A stretch of 64,000 bases of DNA, from the NCBI GenBank assembly GCA_965225715.1, contig CBDDBK010000004.1, forward strand, positions 434,001 through 498,000. Reading direction: 5' to 3'. This document shows, in pieces, positions 34,353-43,355 of the stretch. How positions within the stretch are numbered: position 1 is the stretch's first letter; every line of letters begins with the position of its first letter. The notes beneath the pieces were generated by a model. The model ran no database searches and was not told the origin of the DNA. It saw nothing but the letters and a program-made list of their open reading frames with translations. A program made the position numbers and the translations under genes. The DNA comes from CBDDBK01 sp965225715 (GTDB taxonomy: Bacteria > Bacteroidota > Bacteroidia > Cytophagales > Flammeovirgaceae).

Positions 34353-35447
34353 TTATTTATTGGCTAATTCTTTAATATATTGTACTACTTTGTCTATGAC
34401 AATATCATACATACAGCTTTTTTCTCTTTTGCAGATATTTCCATAAAAACAATCACAGCCTGAGCTGGGTTCTACGATAATTCCTCGGTTATAAAGTTCA
34501 AATTCGTGTGGATTGAAGATATTATTGAATAAAAGTAGTTGTTTTTTCAAAGCTATGGTAATATGCATCGTTAAAGAAACTTGACTTACAATAACTTGAC
34601 AGGATTTGACGAGAGAAATAAATTCTTCAAGAGAAAAATGGCCCATATAAAGGGCTTGTGTTTTTTGAGCATAAATTTTATTTTGAGCATCTTCCTGAGC
34701 ACCTCCTAAAAGTAAACAGCAATACCCTTCGGCTTGAAGTTTTTCGATGAGTTCTATCCAATATATTTTTGGTAGAAGACGAGTTTTCCAACGTAGTCCA
34801 CAGCCTGTATTCAATCCAATAACTTTTTTACCTTTACTTTTTCGAGCAATATTTACCTGCCATTTTTGACTTAAGGTTTCATTGGTTTTGATAAGATACT
34901 CTTCATAATTGAATTTTAAATGACATATTTCAAATATTTCTTCTAAATAACTTTTAGTATTCAATTTAGAAATACTATCAAAAAGTCCTGTTAGGAGTTT
35001 TTCTTTTGCTTTTGGGCTAGCAAGAGCAATATGATTATCTTTATAAATAAAACCATATTTTATTTTTGCTTGTACTTTTTTGAGAAGTAAACAGGCTTCG
35101 TCATCTTTATCTAAATTAATAGCCAAATCAAAAACCTGATTAGTTGCTGTAAAAATAGAAACTGCATCAAGTTTTAGAATTTTATCTATAGATTCATCGG
35201 GTAAAACATTTGGAAAATGAGTAATCCAAGTGATGTGAGCATTAGGATAAATTTGTTTATAACGTACCACCAGTGGAGTTGTTCTGATAACATCGCCAAT
35301 GGCTCCTAATTTTATAATCAAAATTCGCTTACTTATTTTTGTATAATAAGTACAATTTAAACATTCAGCACCGTATTTTTTATTTGGCATACAAGGCATG
35401 TAACCTTTAAAATGCTTACAATCAAATTTAATGTCTTCTATACTCAT
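34353..35447 (-). CDS. Family 9 glycosyltransferase (heptosyltransferase-like)
   Basis: A 364-residue GT9 enzyme of lipopolysaccharide/surface-glycan synthesis. It has a 30-residue N-terminal cysteine motif (CKHFKGYMPCMPNKKYG, then CLNC) also found in other Bacteroidota GT9 proteins. This is followed by ILIIKLGAIGDVIRTTPLV, the classic WaaF/WaaC-like start. GLNTGCGLRWKTRLLP and LLGGAQED form the nucleotide-sugar side. A second Cys cluster (SSGCDCFYGNICKREKSCM) near the C-terminus may pair with the first to bind metal or form a structural site; that pairing is inference. Confidence 0.85.
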   Translation of the reverse strand: MSIEDIKFDCKHFKGYMPCMPNKKYGAECLNCTYYTKISKRILIIKLGAIGDVIRTTPLVVRYKQIYPNAHITWITHFPNVLPDESIDKILKLDAVSIFTATNQVFDLAINLDKDDEACLLLKKVQAKIKYGFIYKDNHIALASPKAKEKLLTGLFDSISKLNTKSYLEEIFEICHLKFNYEEYLIKTNETLSQKWQVNIARKSKGKKVIGLNTGCGLRWKTRLLPKIYWIELIEKLQAEGYCCLLLGGAQEDAQNKIYAQKTQALYMGHFSLEEFISLVKSCQVIVSQVSLTMHITIALKKQLLLFNNIFNPHEFELYNRGIIVEPSSGCDCFYGNICKREKSCMYDIVIDKVVQYIKELANK

Positions 35448-35469
35448 TTCAATAACGTTAAATTACTTA

Positions 35470-35499
35470 AAGCTCCTTTTTCAAGCAATATGACTCATT
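35470..35499 (-). repeat. Copy of the CTTTTTCAAGCAATATGACT motif
   Basis: Lies in the 50-base gap between the ABM-like gene and the GT9 gene. It shares CTTTTTCAAG and ATATGACT with copies at 15976 and 22055. Confidence 0.4.
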
Positions 35500-35800
35500 A
35501 AGCATTAAATTTGCCAATTTCAGATAATTTTTGGCTTGTGATAGAATTTTTATCATAACAAGCAAACCAGTCATTTGCATTTGGACTATTAATCATGTTT
35601 GATTCTGACTTTTTTTTGTCTTGTTCTGATTTCCAATATACTATATCGGTATAATGCCCCTCATTGTTTTTGTGAATTTCCCATTTTATAAAACCCTTTT
35701 GATGACTCATCCAAATTTTTGAAATCTTAGCAGCTATATTTAATAAATGTTTTTGGGAAATACCAGCAGCTAATTTATAAGAGATAATATCTTTATACAT
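35498..35800 (-). CDS. Small dimeric alpha/beta-barrel (ABM-like) protein
   Basis: A 100-residue soluble protein with the layout of antibiotic-biosynthesis-monooxygenase-like barrels. Strand YKDIISYKLA is followed by a long helix (QKHLLNIAAKISKIWMSHQ), then GFIKWEIHKN, GHYTDIVYWKSEQDKKKSE and NANDWFACYD. It lacks identifiable catalytic residues and is best called a hypothetical protein with this fold. It sits upstream of the GT9 gene on the same strand, 50 bases away. Confidence 0.6.
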   Translation of the reverse strand: MYKDIISYKLAAGISQKHLLNIAAKISKIWMSHQKGFIKWEIHKNNEGHYTDIVYWKSEQDKKKSESNMINSPNANDWFACYDKNSITSQKLSEIGKFNA

Positions 35801-36111
35801 AATAGGTTAGTAAAGTGAACGATTTAATACAAAACCAATAATAACACGTTTTTTAAATTCAAACTTTTTAACAGTCTGTTAAATTTAATGCAAGTTTGAT
35901 ATAAGTTTTTAATTCAAAAAGTTGAAAATGAAGTATTATAAATGTAAAATTGAGAAAAAATTCCACCAAATTAATATGTTTTTAGGCTATACTTTGATAT
36001 ATTTTCATACTTCAAAGGTACGATTTATTACAAAATTTACTGGTAGATTTCAATAAACTAGTTGTTGCCTTTTATTAGGTTTTCAGCTTTTCAACTTTAT
36101 CAAAATTATTT
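35801..36111. other. Intergenic gap with one promoter-like motif
   Basis: No gene seen. On the minus strand TACCTTTG (36020 down to 36013) fits the Bacteroidota -7 consensus and could drive the ABM-like gene, leaving a 5' leader of roughly 200 bases. No matching -33 element at normal spacing is evident. AT-rich otherwise. Confidence 0.35.
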
Positions 36112-37185
36112 TTAATTAAAACCAAAAGATAAAATAATAGCTTCTAGTTCTCTTAATAAATCTCTTTTTTCTTGACCAGGTGCCAGCACAAAACCTTCCA
36201 CATAGTAAAGTACACCTTTAGCATTATCAACTAATAAATAACTAATAAAAGGACCACCTGCTGAAATATTATTTGTTCGCCAAAGCCCTTGTATTTTAAC
36301 AGCATAGTGCTTTTTGAATTGAACTTTACTAAATTGAGGAGGCTCTATGGTTTCGGTAAGTATAAAAGAATTTAAATTATTTGGATCACCAAAAAGATAG
36401 GTTTTTGCTATTTCATCCCGCCAAGCTATAATTTTTTGAAAATCAGTTTGTTTTTCATTAACATAAGGTTTATATGCTATAATTAAATGTTTATCAAATT
36501 TTTGTTCCGAAAACCGCAACCATGTAAATCCATTTTTATCTTGTATTTTATCTTTAACCAGTTCATAACCATTTGGAATTTGAATAGTATAGTTATGTTT
36601 ATCAAAAAGGTTTTGGGCTAAAATCTTTTGCTCTTTTACGGCATAAAGACTTTTATGTAGACGAGCAATCTCTTTTTGGTTGAAAATATGAGTTAATTTT
36701 TGTTTATTTTCATTTATTTTTTTAACCAGTTGTTCAGTAGTATTCGAAAAAAGAAATAAGCCAGTTTGATTTTTAGCATATAAATTCTTTTTTTGGTATA
36801 AATATAGACTTGTATCATTTTTAATATCTTCAATATTTTCTTCAGATAACCATCTTTGAATCAAATTATTACTATGACTTTTCAAATCTAAAGTTGTTAC
36901 AAAAATCAGATTATGATGTTTTTTCAAAATATGATTAAAATTTTCAGGTTCTACATGTAATAAATGAAAAAGCGGTTCAGGTTGAGGTGTGATTAATTCT
37001 TCAGAAAAACTATTGCGTAAAGCTCTTCCGACTTGTCCTTTCCATAGCAGTGAATCTATAATGACAACAATTTCTTTATTATCGCCTAAGCTTCTAGGTA
37101 AACTGTCTGAACGTGTAGATTGGTTATTTTCACAAGCAGAAAGAAAAAGAAAGAAAAAAGAAAATAAAAGAATATATTTTTTCAT
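36112..37185 (-). CDS. DUF4837-family lipoprotein
   Basis: A 357-residue exported lipoprotein. The signal peptide is MKKYILLFSFFFLFLSAC with a good lipobox (LSAC, Cys18), followed by ENNQSTRSDSLPRSLGD. The body matches the Bacteroidota DUF4837 layout: EIVVIIDSLLWKGQVGRALR near the start, FNQKEIARL, the IPNGYELVKD strand and GGPFISYLLVDNAKGVLYYVEGFVLAPG at the end. Function unknown. Isolated on its strand, with gaps over 300 bases on both sides. Confidence 0.8.
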   Translation of the reverse strand: MKKYILLFSFFFLFLSACENNQSTRSDSLPRSLGDNKEIVVIIDSLLWKGQVGRALRNSFSEELITPQPEPLFHLLHVEPENFNHILKKHHNLIFVTTLDLKSHSNNLIQRWLSEENIEDIKNDTSLYLYQKKNLYAKNQTGLFLFSNTTEQLVKKINENKQKLTHIFNQKEIARLHKSLYAVKEQKILAQNLFDKHNYTIQIPNGYELVKDKIQDKNGFTWLRFSEQKFDKHLIIAYKPYVNEKQTDFQKIIAWRDEIAKTYLFGDPNNLNSFILTETIEPPQFSKVQFKKHYAVKIQGLWRTNNISAGGPFISYLLVDNAKGVLYYVEGFVLAPGQEKRDLLRELEAIILSFGFN

Positions 37186-37528
37186 AATCTATAAATTGTT
37201 AATGCATAATTATTAGAAAAGCTAAATGTTAGATTGTTTATTTTTTTAAACAACAATCTCATTTTACCAACAGTTGATAATTAAATTCTTAATAATTTTA
37301 CTAACATTAAGTCAATTTAACTTTTAAGAATACTCCTAAACACTTTAAATATTTGAATATACTCAATTAATTTAGGTTTGCGAAAGTATTTTTTTCAATA
37401 ATCAGTTTTATATATATAAGTTTATGATATGACTAATCAAATACAGAAGAATTATCGACTTTAAGAACAGCAGAGAAAGCTAAATAGCATTTTTAAATTT
37501 AAAAATAGAAAAATTTAATAAATAACTA
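37186..37528. other. Divergent gap between the DUF4837 and UDG-family genes
   Basis: No gene, RNA or repeat family member recognised; very AT-rich. It must hold the promoters of both divergent genes, but I cannot place either with confidence. Confidence 0.4.
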
Positions 37529-38101
37529 ATGAATGAACTAATCGATCAAATATCAAAATGTACTGTATGTGCAGCTTATTTATCTCATGGAGTAAAACCT
37601 GTAATTTCTGTACATCCAGCTTGTCAAATTGTTATCATTGGACAAGCACCAGGTCTTCTTGTACATAAAACAGGAATTCCATGGAACGATAAAAGTGGAG
37701 ATAATTTGAGAAATTGGATGGGTATAAAAGAAAAAGTATTTTATAACAATAAAAAAATTGGTATTATGCCTATGGGATTTTGTTATCCAGGAAAAGGGAA
37801 AACAGGAGATTTACCTCCTCGAAAAGAATGTGCTCCTTTATGGCATAAACAATTATTCAATTATTTAACTCAAGTAAAATTAATATTACTCGTTGGAAAA
37901 TATGCTCAAGACTATTATTTAAAAAATAAATCAAAAAAGAATTTGACTGAAACGGTTAAAAATTATAAAACTTACCTTCCAAAATATTTTGCTTTGCCTC
38001 ATCCTTCACCCAGAAATAATATTTGGATGAAAAAAAATGACTGGTTTAAATCAGAAGTTGTCCCCTGTTTAAAAATAACCATCAATACTATCTTAAAATA
38101 A
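37529..38101 (+). CDS. Uracil-DNA glycosylase-superfamily protein
   Basis: A 190-residue soluble protein. Motif 1 is IVIIGQAPGLLVHKTGIPW near residues 34-52, and the DNA-binding motif near the end is LPHPSPRNNIWMKKNDWF. CTVCAAYL near the N-terminus has two of the cysteines that would fit an iron-sulphur-type UDG, but the full four-Cys set is not evident. Middle segments MGFCYPGKGKTGDLPPRKEC and LILLVGKYAQDYYL are typical of the short UDG-like family. It probably acts in base-excision repair; the exact lesion is unknown. Confidence 0.8.
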   Translation: MNELIDQISKCTVCAAYLSHGVKPVISVHPACQIVIIGQAPGLLVHKTGIPWNDKSGDNLRNWMGIKEKVFYNNKKIGIMPMGFCYPGKGKTGDLPPRKECAPLWHKQLFNYLTQVKLILLVGKYAQDYYLKNKSKKNLTETVKNYKTYLPKYFALPHPSPRNNIWMKKNDWFKSEVVPCLKITINTILK

Positions 38102-38218
38102 TAATATTTGAAAATTTATTCTAAAACCTGATATAGTTGCTTTACTTGGAAAAAGAATCTTTAAGAATTTAATTCTTCGGTATTGAAAATCAATATTTCT
38201 GAGATAAAAAACAGTTAT

Positions 38219-38635
38219 CTAACAATGTTCTTTAAAAATAGCTACTAAATGTTCAGCTAAATATTGGGGGGTATTGTTTTCAATATATTGACGTTCTATA
38301 AAATGTACCAATTCACCTTCTTTAAATAAGGCTATAGAGGGAGAAGAAGCAGGATATGGTTTCATATATTCACGAGCTTTGTCAGTTGCTTCCTTGTCAA
38401 CACCAGCAAAAACGGTTACTAACATTTTAGGTGGTACTTCCACATGTTTAATAGCAGCATATAGAGCAGGTCTAGCACTTCCTGCTGCACACCCACATAC
38501 CGAATTAATCAAAAGAAGTAAGCTATCTTTACTATCATTTAGAGTCTCCTCGACTTTAGTAGGAGTAGTTAAATGAGTAAAACCATTTTTAGTAAGTTCT
38601 TCTTTTATAGGATCAATAAGTTCAGTAGAATACAT
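38219..38635 (-). CDS. BrxA/BrxB-family bacilliredoxin
   Basis: A 138-residue cytoplasmic thiol-disulphide protein that removes bacillithiol (or an equivalent low-molecular-weight thiol) from proteins. It has the family's CGC active site (C47, C49) within INSVCGCAAGSARPAL, preceded by the DSLLLLINS strand. PYPASSPSIALFKEGELVHFIERQYIE is the thioredoxin-fold second half. The length is the normal one for YphP/YqiW proteins. It converges with the UDG-family gene. Confidence 0.92.
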   Translation of the reverse strand: MYSTELIDPIKEELTKNGFTHLTTPTKVEETLNDSKDSLLLLINSVCGCAAGSARPALYAAIKHVEVPPKMLVTVFAGVDKEATDKAREYMKPYPASSPSIALFKEGELVHFIERQYIENNTPQYLAEHLVAIFKEHC

Positions 38636-38981
38636 AATTATCTTTTTTTAGTAATAAATAAATGACTATTTTCTTAATAACTCAGTAAATTTTATAATAA
38701 ATTGGTTATAAGGTATTTAAATCAATAAATTGTTTAATTTATTGATAATAAAAAGTTGGTAAATATTTTGGTTAAAAAAGGTTAAAAATTATATTTTTAA
38801 AGTATGTAAAAATCAACTTTTAGCCCAGAGATCGAAAGTTTCATAGAAGGCAATATTAAATAAAGTTACTAACACTAGCAAATGTGTTAAAGAAATATTT
38901 ATATCAATCCTCTTTATCTTTTTGAATTTTATAGTACTAGACTTGAATTAATTCAAGTCTAGTATTACTACACAAACCTAA
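38636..38981. other. Gap between rhodanese and bacilliredoxin genes
   Basis: No gene seen. Apart from the perfect palindrome at 38936-38963, described separately, it is AT-rich spacer that must contain the bacilliredoxin promoter. Confidence 0.4.
38936..38963. terminator. Perfect 28-bp palindrome after the rhodanese gene
   Basis: ACTAGACTTGAATT is followed directly by its exact reverse complement AATTCAAGTCTAGT. On the minus strand it lies 18 bases downstream of the rhodanese stop. No T-run follows on that strand, so it may be a hairpin that stabilises the 3' end or a protein-binding operator rather than a classical terminator. Confidence 0.55.
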
Positions 38982-39503
38982 TCACCAATATATTTTTTCC
39001 CCTTTTTCAACCCATTTTCCCCAGTGTTTATCATAAGCATGAATTTTAGTGGTTGGATGTCCAGAATCATCAACAATTTCTTGTCCTTGATTAACCCATT
39101 CAAAAATACCTCCATATAAGTTAGAGACATCTTTAAAACCCATATCTTGAAGTCGCTTTGTAATTTTTTCACTTCTATAACCTACTGAACAATAAACAAT
39201 TAGCTTATCCTCTTTAGCTATAGAATCAAGGTGGTCTAACTTAAATGTTTTATAACCTACCCAAACAGCATGCCTAATATGACTAATAGCATACTCTCGT
39301 TTTTCACGGGCATCTAAGAAATAAACAGTTTGACTTTTTTGAAGTTCAACCGCTTTTTTTATATCTAATATGGGTACTGAATGTTCTAATAGGTTTTTTA
39401 AAAGTATTTGATAATCAATATTTTGAATATCTTGTCCTTGCATGTTAAATAAGGTAAAGCATGATAGAATAAGGCCCCAGAATCCTATTTTAATCTTTTT
39501 CAT
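38982..39503 (-). CDS. Exported rhodanese-like protein
   Basis: A 173-residue periplasmic protein with a signal peptide (KKIKIGFWGLILSCFTLF, cleavage near MQGQ) and one rhodanese domain (about 55-155). VYFLDAREKREYAISHIRHA forms the first half and LIVYCSVGYRSEKITKRLQ contains the catalytic Cys105 loop (CSVGYR). YGGIFEWVNQG closes the domain. It would accept a sulphur atom as a persulphide; the donor and acceptor are unknown. Confidence 0.88.
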   Translation of the reverse strand: MKKIKIGFWGLILSCFTLFNMQGQDIQNIDYQILLKNLLEHSVPILDIKKAVELQKSQTVYFLDAREKREYAISHIRHAVWVGYKTFKLDHLDSIAKEDKLIVYCSVGYRSEKITKRLQDMGFKDVSNLYGGIFEWVNQGQEIVDDSGHPTTKIHAYDKHWGKWVEKGEKIYW

Positions 39504-39688
39504 AAAAATTAAATATTTAATAACTTGTGATAAAATATAACTTGTTAGACATATATTGAATTATATTTGTAAGATATTTTTTGACAAATTCTGAAGTAGA
39601 ATTGTAGACATAATGACTATTGGCAAAATTAAAGAATACTATGAAACTTGTTAATTATATTTTGATAAATCTGTAGTATCTTTACAAG

Positions 39689-40522
39689 ATGAAGAAGATT
39701 AAATTGGCTTCTCCTTTTCTAAAGTGGGTTGGTGGCAAAAGACAACTCCTTTCAAAAATTAATAGTTTACTACCCAAAAAATATGGTGATTACTATGAAC
39801 CCTTTGTAGGTGCAGGTGCTTTATTATTTCATTTACAACCTCAAAAAGCAATTATAAACGATTTTAATCAAGAACTGATTAACGTTTATAAAATAATAAA
39901 AACAAATCTTGAAGAATTAATAGCTGATTTAAAACAGCATAAAAATGAATTAGATTATTTTTATGAAATAAGAGCTTTAGACAGAACAGATAACTACAAA
40001 AAAATGTCCCCATTAAAAAAGGCTTCCCGGGTTATATTCTTAAATAAAACTTGTTACAATGGACTGTATAGAGTGAATAATTCGGGTGAATTTAACTCCC
40101 CTTTTGGAAGCTATAAAAATCCAAATATTGTCAATGAAATTACTTTAAAAGCTGTTAATAAATATTTTAATATGAATAAAATTTGTATTCTAAATCGAGA
40201 TTTTGAAGATGCTGTTACAAAAACCAATAGTTCAGATTTTGTCTATTTCGATCCACCCTATCACCCTGTCTCCCAAAGTTCAAGTTTTACAGGTTATATG
40301 AAAGGAGGATTTGATGAACATGACCAAACTAGGTTGAGAGATTTATGCGATACTCTTAATAAGAAAAAAGTTAAATTTTTACTATCTAATTCTGCTACGC
40401 CTTTCATCAAAAATCTATACAAAAATTATGATATTAATAGTGTTAGAGCCAACAGATGTATTAACGCTAATGGAAGTAAAAGAGGCGAAGTAGATGAAGT
40501 ATTAATTCGTAATTATGAATAA
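39689..40522 (+). CDS. Dam-like adenine-N6 DNA methyltransferase (D12 class)
   Basis: The modification half of a type II restriction-modification pair, 277 residues. The SAM-binding motif is PFLKWVGGKRQLL near residues 9-21, YEPFVGAGALLFHL follows, and the catalytic DPPY is at 188-191 (VYFDPPYHP). The D12 order (motif X, I, then IV) is that of Dam and DpnM. Dam-type enzymes usually methylate GATC; this specificity is plausible but unproven. Its last codons overlap the start of the endonuclease gene by 8 bases. A TATCTTTA element ends only 4 bases before the ATG, so a leaderless mRNA is possible. Confidence 0.9.
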   Translation: MKKIKLASPFLKWVGGKRQLLSKINSLLPKKYGDYYEPFVGAGALLFHLQPQKAIINDFNQELINVYKIIKTNLEELIADLKQHKNELDYFYEIRALDRTDNYKKMSPLKKASRVIFLNKTCYNGLYRVNNSGEFNSPFGSYKNPNIVNEITLKAVNKYFNMNKICILNRDFEDAVTKTNSSDFVYFDPPYHPVSQSSSFTGYMKGGFDEHDQTRLRDLCDTLNKKKVKFLLSNSATPFIKNLYKNYDINSVRANRCINANGSKRGEVDEVLIRNYE

Positions 40523-41798
40523 GACCAAAAATGATGAGGCTTGGGAAAGCCTTTTTGAAAAATATAAAATATTAGAAGAAATTGAAGAGCACAATCTTTA
40601 TAATATAGAAGCAAAAAAAATTAAAGAGTTTAGAGAACCTCGTTTAATGGCCAAGATTGATTATAAATCTCAATTACCAAATATTTTTTCTGAAAATGAC
40701 CTTGCTATTTTGCCTATTTCAAAAGGTGGCTACATGATTTCTAAATTTAATATTTTTAAAGATTTTGAACAGGGATCTAATAGTGATATAACAAAATACA
40801 ATTTTCCTTCATATTTAGAATCTATTGATTACAATGATATTACAAGTGAATCTGCTGCGTTAAATTGCGCTTATATATCTGGCATTACACAAGATTTTGT
40901 AGAAGATGAACACTTAAAATTAACCGTAAGTGGACGTATGAAATCTGATTCTTTTAGTTTTGATATTAATGGCTCCACGCCTAATTTTAATATGTCTGTT
41001 AGTAATGCTCAAATCGAAATAGATGGAGGTTATGAAGGCGAAAAGTTTTTAAGCATTATAGAAGCAAAAAATTCAATTTCTCAAGATTTTTTAATTCGAC
41101 AGCTTTATTATCCTTACAGGCTATGGTCAAATAAAATTAACAAAAAGATAAAAACGATATTTCTAACATACAGCAATGGTATTTTTCATTTTAGAGAATA
41201 CGAATTTAAAGAACCTAATCATTACAATTCATTAGAACTTATAAAAGATAAAAGGTATCAAATACAAGATGATTCTCTTTGTATTAATATGGAGTTTATT
41301 CAAAATACCTTGAATAATGTTAAAATTACAGAAGACCCCAATATTCCTTTTCCACAAGCAGATTCTTTTGAAAGAGTGATTAATTTGTGTGAATTATTAA
41401 ATGAATATGGTTGCCTCAAAAAAGAAGCCATTGTTAATAACTATGATTTTGTTGAAAGGCAATCTGACTATTATACTAATGCAGGCATATATTTAGGATT
41501 AATCGATAAGAGAGAAGGAGAAACTGTTTACTCATTAACAAAAATAGGGAAACAGCTATTTCAGGTTTCAATAATTAAAAGACAGGCTATGTTTATTGAA
41601 TCAATTTTATCTCACAGAGTTTTTAATAAAACATTAACTCTGTATTTGAATAAAGACAGCACACCTAATAAACAGGAAATTGTCTCTATTATGAAAGAAT
41701 CAAATCTATACAAGGTTCGTACCGAAAAAACTTTTCAGAGACGCGCCTCTACAATATTAAGTTGGATTGAGTGGATTTTAGAGCAAAGGGAAGAATAA
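40515..41798 (+). CDS. Type II restriction endonuclease, PD-(D/E)XK fold
   Basis: A 427-residue partner of the Dam-like methylase, overlapping it by 8 bases (ATGAATAA), so translation is coupled. The likely catalytic core is D170 in AQIEIDGGYEG and E183-A-K185 in LSIIEAKNSIS, a classical D-x(12)-E-x-K arrangement. Flanking strands are FDINGSTPNF and KTIFLTYSNGIFHF. Residues about 285-360 form a winged-helix-like C-terminal domain (FERVINLCELLNEYGCLKKEAI, VYSLTKIGKQLF). Identity as an endonuclease rests on this core plus the operon. The recognition site is not readable from sequence. Confidence 0.8.
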   Translation: MNKTKNDEAWESLFEKYKILEEIEEHNLYNIEAKKIKEFREPRLMAKIDYKSQLPNIFSENDLAILPISKGGYMISKFNIFKDFEQGSNSDITKYNFPSYLESIDYNDITSESAALNCAYISGITQDFVEDEHLKLTVSGRMKSDSFSFDINGSTPNFNMSVSNAQIEIDGGYEGEKFLSIIEAKNSISQDFLIRQLYYPYRLWSNKINKKIKTIFLTYSNGIFHFREYEFKEPNHYNSLELIKDKRYQIQDDSLCINMEFIQNTLNNVKITEDPNIPFPQADSFERVINLCELLNEYGCLKKEAIVNNYDFVERQSDYYTNAGIYLGLIDKREGETVYSLTKIGKQLFQVSIIKRQAMFIESILSHRVFNKTLTLYLNKDSTPNKQEIVSIMKESNLYKVRTEKTFQRRASTILSWIEWILEQREE

Positions 41799-41937
41799 CT
41801 ATTATTTTGAAAATAAAAATAGCTTTGTTACAAAAACGTAAAACACTTGTTGATTGAGATAAGGGAAAAAATTTATAATTAAAATATATTTGCTGAACAT
41901 TAAATTAAATATTTGAAGTCTGTATTTGTTCTGTGCT

Positions 41938-43212
41938 ATGGGAAAATTTTTATTACATGCGATCACATTTAATCATAAAAACGCGAATATTTTACTTAGG
42001 GAAAAATTGGTTATTTATGAAACCGAATTGGCGGAGGTCATTTATAAACTTAAAGAACTCTTCAATCTAAACGACATTTTTATCTTATCAACTTGTAATC
42101 GAACTGAGATTTACTATTCTTCTGAATGTCAAATTGAAAAAGATATAATAAAATACCTTTTGTTAATCAAAGGATTAAATTATGACAATTATATGCCTTA
42201 TTTTGAATGTATTACAGAAACCAAAAAAGCTGTTTTACACTTATTTAAAATGGCTATGGGTTTAGAATCACAAGTCTTAGGTGACATTCAAATTATTAAC
42301 CAAATTAAAAAAGCCTATCAAATCAGTATCGAACATCAATCTTTTAGCCCTCAAATGCACCGCTTAATGCACCTTATTTTTTATACGAATAAGATTATTA
42401 GTAATGAAACAAATTTTAGAAGTGGTACCTCTTCAATAGCTTACAGCGTTATAGAACTTATTAAAAAATTGACTGTACAACCACAGAATTTAAAGGTTTT
42501 GGTTGTAGGTTTGGGAGAAATAGGAAAAAATGTTGTTAAAAATCTAACTTATTTAGAAAGTGCTCATATTGTTTTAACCAATAGAACAAAAGAAAAAGCC
42601 GTTGCCTTAGCAGATCCTTTTGGTTTTCAAGTAGTTGATTTTAATCATATATGGCAAGAATTTGCTAAAGCAGATATTATTATCAGTAGTTTATCTGTCC
42701 AAACCCCATTTTTTACCTTAGATAATACAAATGCTTTACTGACTACTAAATCTAAATATTTGATTGATCTTTCTTTGCCCAGAAGTATAGATAAAAAATT
42801 AAATAATTATTACCCTCACATTAAGCTTTATAATCTGGATACTCTTAAGACAGTTATTTCAAAAACTATAAATAATAGGAAAAAAGAAGTTCCCAGAGTA
42901 TTAGAAATTATTAATACGAATCTATCTGGTTTTTATAATTGGATAGAAGAAACGAGTTTTACACCAGCTATCCAAAAGTTTAAAAAATGTTTAGAAGAGA
43001 TAAGACAAAATGAAATTAAAAGACATATTAAACAATTAAAAATAGAGGGAGAAGATAATGTTCAGACGATAGATATTATTACTAAATCTATTATGAACAA
43101 GATTGTTAAACTTCCTGTTGTTCAAATTAAATCAGCTTGTAAACGAGGAGAAAGCGACAATTTTGTTGATGCCTTAACCGATCTTTTTGATTTAGAAAAA
43201 GTTAATACATAA
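41938..43212 (+). CDS. hemA: Glutamyl-tRNA reductase
   Basis: First committed step of tetrapyrrole synthesis by the C5 pathway: reduces glutamyl-tRNA to glutamate-1-semialdehyde with NADPH. From ATG 41938 it is 424 residues. Catalytic C53 lies in FILSTCNRTEIYY. GLESQVLGDIQIINQIK is the substrate-recognition helix. VLVVGLGEIGKNVVKNL is the NADPH-binding motif, and a C-terminal dimerisation helix follows. A TTG at 41926 would add four residues (MFCA) and is less likely. Partner heme genes are not adjacent. Confidence 0.95.
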   Translation: MGKFLLHAITFNHKNANILLREKLVIYETELAEVIYKLKELFNLNDIFILSTCNRTEIYYSSECQIEKDIIKYLLLIKGLNYDNYMPYFECITETKKAVLHLFKMAMGLESQVLGDIQIINQIKKAYQISIEHQSFSPQMHRLMHLIFYTNKIISNETNFRSGTSSIAYSVIELIKKLTVQPQNLKVLVVGLGEIGKNVVKNLTYLESAHIVLTNRTKEKAVALADPFGFQVVDFNHIWQEFAKADIIISSLSVQTPFFTLDNTNALLTTKSKYLIDLSLPRSIDKKLNNYYPHIKLYNLDTLKTVISKTINNRKKEVPRVLEIINTNLSGFYNWIEETSFTPAIQKFKKCLEEIRQNEIKRHIKQLKIEGEDNVQTIDIITKSIMNKIVKLPVVQIKSACKRGESDNFVDALTDLFDLEKVNT

Positions 43213-43227
43213 CAATTCCTAATCGGT

Positions 43228-43313
43228 TAGACTCTATATTCTACTTTTTTACATAAAGTAAAAATATACAAAATATAAATTAATTGCTATAAATTTTTAC
43301 AATATAGAGTCTA
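43228..43313. repeat. 86-bp inverted-repeat element, TAGACTCTATATT ends
   Basis: TAGACTCTATATT at 43228-43240 is repeated exactly inverted as AATATAGAGTCTA at 43301-43313. It sits in the convergent gap between hemA and htrA. Non-coding; a miniature element of the same family as 14558-14676, 46695-46800 and 63876-63995. Confidence 0.8.
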
Positions 43314-43355
43314 TTTTATCAAATTAAATAGGCTTATTAATTAGTTTTAAAGTTA

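Noticed and set aside
38978..39172. 64-codon minus frame inside the rhodanese gene
   Set aside because: Shadow of the rhodanese gene, which has catalytic motifs and a signal peptide.
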